Positions 28,831-32,899 of a stretch of 32,899 bases of DNA are shown here, piece by piece. The DNA lies in NCBI GenBank assembly GCA_037447655.1, contig JBBHKE010002353.1, positions 1-32,899 on the forward strand. The letters run 5' to 3'. Each line of letters opens with the position of its first letter. Position 1 is the first letter of the stretch. Made by a program: the position numbers and the translations under genes. The DNA is from Zygnema cylindricum. Lineage: Eukaryota; Streptophyta; Zygnematophyceae; Zygnematales; Zygnemataceae. The notes beneath the pieces are model-generated. The model saw nothing but the letters and a program-made list of their open reading frames with translations, was not told where the DNA came from and did no database searches.

Positions 28831-29583
28831 TGGTATTATTAAACCTAATTTCACATCAACACTAAATATATTCTCACAATAGCAACGATGCGCGGATTAT
28901 TGTTTGAATTCGCGCGCTTTATTACGGGCCACTTGTTTAAAAATTTTAAATTCTACTAATTCGTGATTTTGGTTAAAAAAATAGTAAAATACGCACTCGC
29001 ACTATAATTTCCTCCATTAACGACAGGCATTGTACTGACTGTACGGCACAGTTTATCGTTGTTAGCGCCAATGACGCTATATCGGTGCCTCTAAATTCCA
29101 TCCATTAAAATTTGTATAGTGTTGATGACGCCATGTTTTTTGTTACTAACGCCATTTTTTTGAACGGTTATAAACCTGCCACGTTATTCGGTCTTGAATT
29201 AGAATAAATAAAACACTAAAATTACCCCACGGTACAAGTACTCACTCGTGGCTAATAAATAATATCGACTCACGGTGTGGTGTAATAGTGATGTCATAAA
29301 CCCTAAAAAATCCCAAAATCCCTAAAAAAACCTTAAAAACCCTTAAAAATAACATGGAAGTGATGTCATGCCTCGATTGATGACGCTACTGACACGTGCG
29401 TAAAGACGGGCAGCTCAGGAAAAAGAACGATGGTAAAACTGGTTTGGAATATCCATTTCCGCCATGTAGTTATAATGCAATGTACTGAAGGTACGACACT
29501 GCTGGAAGTACAGTACACCGTGTATCGCTTTTAGGGTTAATGTTTTTTTTGCCACTTCTTTTTCCCTCTTTTTCCCGTACTCA
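28831..29583. other. Unassigned sequence with degenerate CCCTAAA-like stretch
   Basis: The stretch 29300-29350 is a run of ccctaaa / cccttaaa-like words, reminiscent of plant telomere repeats but too irregular to call. Lone TIR-like ends (ctcacggtgtgg near 29270; TACACCGTGTATCGC at 29514) may mark eroded MITEs. No gene recognised. Confidence 0.4.
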
Positions 29584-30067
29584 TAGCCTATTCCCACCGG
29601 AGCATTTCCCATTCCGATGATTTTCCGAATTATGATAATAATATGAAACTTTTAAAATCCTTTGTACGTGCGAAACTTTCTTTCTATTTGTCGAACGGCG
29701 ATCCTTTCATTCATGGCCTATTCCCACAGGAAAAAAAATCACTTCCGCAACAGACGGACGTTGGAATAATGTACGGCTTTCTATGAAAAACGTACAAACG
29801 AGCTTCCCCAAAATATTGCCGGATATTGAAGTCGGGTTAAAGTCGCGTATTTCGCCGAAAAGCTGACGTAGCCAAAACAATATCCGTACGGCTAGTTCAT
29901 TGTACTCGCGAAAAAACTGCAGGACTTTGAACCACCGTCGTCGTCCTTCGAACATTCAATAGTTCAATACTGCAGGTTTGTTTTCGCGCCTATGTTTGAT
30001 GACGTCGAAGCGTGTACGTTTTCCAATGAGTTTTCGGAAAATCAAATGCTCCGGTGGGAATAGGCTA
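29584..30067. repeat. Inverted-repeat element with TAGCCTATTCCCACCGG termini
   Basis: The left arm TAGCCTATTCCCACCGGAGC (29584 on, extending to about 29628) is inverted at 30033-30067. A third, shorter direct copy (ggcctattcccacagg) lies at 29714-29729. 'tca' sits directly outside both ends, which could be a 3-bp TSD or part of the repeat. The interior has no coding capacity. It is probably a small DNA transposon derivative. Confidence 0.65.
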
Positions 30068-31925
30068 TCAGTTGTTCGATTTTCAATTTGAGACCGCCAA
30101 TCGGAAGCTGAGAATCTTATATTTCAATCGCAACCGTCAGATCCAAAATCCGACAAATGTATACGGAGAAAAGATGATTTAAGCGGCGTAAAAATTATTA
30201 ACACTACGGTGTACTGTACTAGCATGGTACAGTACTGTAGTATCGGATTTGGTGCAAACGTATCGGTAATGCTAATATGATCCACTTCCACGCCATATGA
30301 ACCTAAAATCGGCATTTTAACCCGTCGGAATAATCTTCCGGGCAACTGTACGGTACGGTGGTATGCATCAGTAATAAACTAATAATAAAGAACCATGCCA
30401 TTTATTGTCCACTGGCCTTTCCGACTCATAATAGATTTTCCGCTGTCCTACATTCGCGCAAAAGCGGTCAGCAAAAAGAGTAATACCGATTCTTATCTTT
30501 GATCGGATAAGGAGCATCCACGTCGCACAGACTCTTTTTTTAAGCACGGTCGTTTGTTTGGTGCGTAATGGAGTCAAATAAATTACAGTAATAATGGGTG
30601 GTCATTACATCGCCCGTGGGAAAGCACGCGTCCGTACGGTATCCAGTCAGGGGCAACACGTTCCAACAGTAGGCGTCTCATCGTAGGTCGGTGCAAAGTA
30701 CTGTTGTAGATCTTTCGAACAGCAAAAAACGACAAATTCTGGCGTCATCTATCCAAGACGCGTGACAATTGTCCTGTCTTTTTTCCAGAAAACAAGGGAA
30801 GATTCATCCTCCTTTCATTAATGAACTCCTTCCTTTATAAACTCGGTCAAGTCAAAAGTCCCTAATGCTATCGCACGAAGCACTAGACGACAAATTCCAT
30901 AAATATCTTCAAGAAACCCCCTTTTTGAAAAACCACGGCGAGATTCAGAGTCCGTACTGGATCCACGTCGTCCAGAACCAGAGAATGTATGAATGTGTAC
31001 GAATGTGTACGGCTATGTACGGATATATCATACACTTTTTCTCGTTGGGGTCACTTTGACTGCCAGGTTTACACGTACATAAAGCGACAAAATCAGGATA
31101 ATGTACCTGCCCAAGATTTTTTGAAGGAAACCTTCTAACGTGTCGACTCCTGGGATCTTCAAACAGTTGCACCAGTGCTACAAAAGACAAAATAGAGGAA
31201 AACGACGTACCGCACGTGCATTAAAAAAGCGAAAAGATATTTCTCACTGTTGCAGATACAAATTCCCTTTCATTTTTTGCGATCTGATTCGATTCTGTTA
31301 CATCCAAAAAAAAACCAGAAAGCATCTGAAACTAAAATATCTTTTTCTTTTCTCCCGTTCGTCTAATCCTGTCACGCCTACTAGGGTTTCCCTTTTTCAC
31401 CAAAAACATTAAATCGTCCTTTTGGGTTTCCTCCATCCGCCACGTGGCGATCACCGACTCGCCCTCGATTGACCGACCGTTAAACAAGGGTCCGTCACGT
31501 CCCGTCTCATCCAAAAGATATTTCCTTTTTTTATTTCCAGGCGTGACATTTAATCCATCCGTACGCATGTGCAGAATCTTTCCAGATCTTAAGAGAACAA
31601 AATCTAATGATTCTCCAAGATTGGTCCCCCACCTTGTCTTCTTCAGACGGCTTGACACACCATTAGTACAGTCCGTACAGTTTGCCGTATCTCCCGCTCC
31701 CAATCTCCAACAAATATTTACAAAAAAAAGCGTCGTGTACTTTCCCTCAAACTCCCCTCAAAAAATCGAAGGAACGCTTTCTCTCCGCCAATCACCGTCC
31801 AGAATTCAAACGAACCCTGACGTACGCGTCCACCGACCAACCTACGTCCGTACATTATTCCAAATCCCTTAACCTCCCAAATGAGATCCGAACCGTCCGA
31901 TTCGAATCTCAAACGTACTCCATAC
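30068..31925. other. Unassigned intergenic sequence
   Basis: No ORF with recognisable content, no LTR and no RNA gene. A tandem 'gaatgtgtac' doublet lies near 30991-31010. A perfect G-box palindrome GCCACGTGGC is at 31439-31448. GC content and cgtac words are evenly spread. The 142-codon plus frame at 31444 starts with GTG and shows no domain, so I do not call it. Confidence 0.4.
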
Positions 31926-31972
31926 CGCACGAAATTAGTACGAAATTAGCACGAAATTATCACAAAATTAGG
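31926..31972 (+). repeat. 12-bp tandem repeat (cacgaaattagt type)
   Basis: Four units of 'NcacgaaattaN' in a row (cgcacgaaatta, gtacgaaatta, gcacgaaatta, tcacaaaatta), upstream of the promoter-like region. Confidence 0.8.
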
Positions 31973-32191
31973 GTCGTCCGATTCATCACTCAGAGAGCAG
32001 TTTCCGAAACGAATAATCTCCGCCGTACGATCAAGATCTCGCTGTACTTTTCTGTCACGGGAGGAAACGTACCTTCTGGGTTGCCAAACATTTTCGGCCG
32101 ATGTATCTGTCCGAACTTCCCGGACTTCTCCCCTCTCTCTCCCCTTCCCTCGACCCCCTTTTTCTCTCCTTTCTGTTCAAATGTGGATCCG

Positions 32192-32234
32192 AGAGACTCT
32201 CCGGGAGTGCCACGTGGCACTTCTGGGAGTCTCT
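32192..32234. promoter_or_regulatory. G-box at the centre of an extended palindrome
   Basis: GTGCCACGTGGCAC (32207-32220) is a perfect 14-bp palindrome with a CACGTG core, the site bound by plant bZIP and bHLH factors. Outer arms AGAGACTC (32192-32199) and GAGTCTCT (32227-32234) extend it to 43 bp with a small mismatched gap. With the second G-box at 31439-31448 it suggests a promoter for a plus-strand gene starting near or beyond the right edge. Confidence 0.6.
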
Positions 32235-32400
32235 AGGGCTATTTTTTATTTTATTTTTTTTAATTTTTTTCCAAAACCCCAATTGTCTCCCAATTTCAGT
32301 TTCCCGGGGAAAAATAATAATAAGAAAAATAATAATAAAAGGGAAAAGGTATTCCTTGATACTTCTTTCAGTTCGGTGGAGACAAGTGTCAGGGGTAGAG

Positions 32401-32760
32401 GGATAGAGAGGGAGAGAGAGAGAGTCGTGCAAGTGGGTCAGTGGGAGAAAAGGGAGAGAGAGAGAGGGAGAGGAAAAAGGCTAATAGGGGGAGAGGGAGA
32501 GAGGAAGGATTATCAGAAAGAGGACGAGAAAGAGAGAGAAAGAGAGAGAGAGGAGAGAGAGAGAAAGAGAGAGAGAGGGGAAGGGAGAGAAGAAGACAGA
32601 ACAGAGAGGTAGAGAGGAGAGAGAGGGGAGACAAACAGTGAGGGATAGAGAGAGAGGGAGAGAGAGGAAGTGAGACGAAGGCAGAGAGAGAGAGGGAGAG
32701 AGAGAGAGAGAGAGGGAGAGAGGGAGGGAGAAGACAATTGGCCAATAGGAGGCCTGGATC
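32401..32760 (+). repeat. GA-rich low-complexity tract
   Basis: About 360 bp composed mainly of GAGAGA and GGGAGA words, purine on the plus strand. Such tracts are typical of plant core promoters and 5' UTRs (GAGA elements). Frames through it on either strand (Glu/Arg or Ser/Leu rich) are composition artefacts. Confidence 0.85.
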
Positions 32761-32764
32761 AGTC

Positions 32765-32899
32765 ATGGCAGCAGGGGGGAGGAGGAAGAGAAGGAAGAGG
32801 AGGACGTGGAAGGGAGGAGGAGGCGAGGAGAGAGAGAGGGAGGGAGAAGGTAAGAGGTGCGAGAGGGGAACAGGGAGAGGGGAAGTTAGAGAGAGACAG
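32765..32899 (+). CDS. Possible first exon of a plus-strand gene (speculative, runs off the window)
   Basis: An ATG in good plant context (gtcATGGCA) at 32765 opens a frame that stays open to the window end. It begins MAAGGRRKRRKRRTWKGG, a basic cluster like a nuclear localisation signal. A consensus-like splice donor AAG|GTAAGA lies at 32849/32850. However, the sequence is purine-rich low complexity, where open frames and Arg/Glu/Gly composition arise by chance. I cannot assign a product. Confidence 0.2.
   Translation, partial: MAAGGRRKRRKRRTWKGGGGEEREREGEGKRCERGTGRGEVRERQ

Noticed and set aside
29516-30211. A single 696-bp TIR element with TACACCG...CGGTGTA ends
   Set aside because: Only the outer seven or eight bases pair well; similarity inside the ends is too weak, so these are treated as separate lone ends.
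22751-31000. CRISPR-like, rRNA or intact tRNA gene structures
   Set aside because: No spaced direct repeats of that kind, no rRNA-like blocks and no full cloverleaf were found; the repeats seen are tandem or inverted.
31444-31872. 142-codon plus-strand frame with overlapping long frames nearby
   Set aside because: It begins with GTG, shows no domain or periodicity, and overlaps equally long frames on other phases and strands in promoter-like DNA.
32389-32766. Long Ser/Leu-rich frame on the minus strand and Glu/Arg-rich frames on the plus strand
   Set aside because: They are products of GA/CT low-complexity sequence, open in several frames at once.

Overview
The window reads as nuclear DNA of a land plant, most likely a seed plant. 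It is dominated by degraded Ty1/copia and Ty3/gypsy (chromovirus) LTR retrotransposons, small TA-flanked inverted-repeat elements, ACGT-core G-boxes and a long GA-rich tract of the kind common in plant promoters and 5' UTRs. The species cannot be named from the sequence. No intact host gene is visible; at most a possible first exon starts in the last 140 bases.

Layout. 1-1870: two inverted copies of one LTR enclose a minus-strand copia RNase H remnant. 2245-8125: element A, a full-length plus-strand copia element with 5-bp target-site duplications (TSDs, CCTCA) and a heavily damaged gag-pol. 8279-9265: solo LTR D (TSD CCTAC) carrying a 75-bp AG microsatellite. 9926-20669: element C, a minus-strand non-autonomous copia derivative whose internal part is gag plus scraps of integrase, RT and RNase H. 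Its left LTR is split by element B (10857-17245, plus strand, TSD GCTAA), a young copia element with nearly identical LTRs but a frameshifted gag-pol. 21008-22745: element F, a deletion derivative of a chromovirus keeping a partial 5' LTR, the integrase C-terminus, a chromodomain and a full 3' LTR (TSD TAACC). 22.7-31 kb: no genes, but several terminal-inverted-repeat (MITE-like) elements, one nested in another, a 49-bp GC-rich minisatellite and long hairpins. 31-32.9 kb: promoter-like DNA with two perfect G-box palindromes, then GA-rich sequence.

How the parts relate. A, B and C form one broader copia group. Each has, directly after its 5' LTR, the primer-binding motif GGTTAYGGGCCCRCC, complementary to the anticodon arm of initiator tRNA-Met rather than to its 3' end. 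This implies half-tRNA priming of the kind known for Drosophila copia and yeast Ty5. In B and C the ATG inside this motif lies in the gag frame, so the probable gag start codon pairs with the primer's CAU anticodon. The LTRs of B, C and D also share an antisense tRNA-like module (box A, box B, T-arm) at the same place, conserved hairpins and palindromes, and G-box variants. Order of events: C inserted first, B later landed inside C's left LTR between box A and box B of that module; A and D are separate insertions. Identities and divergences quoted here were judged by eye, not computed.
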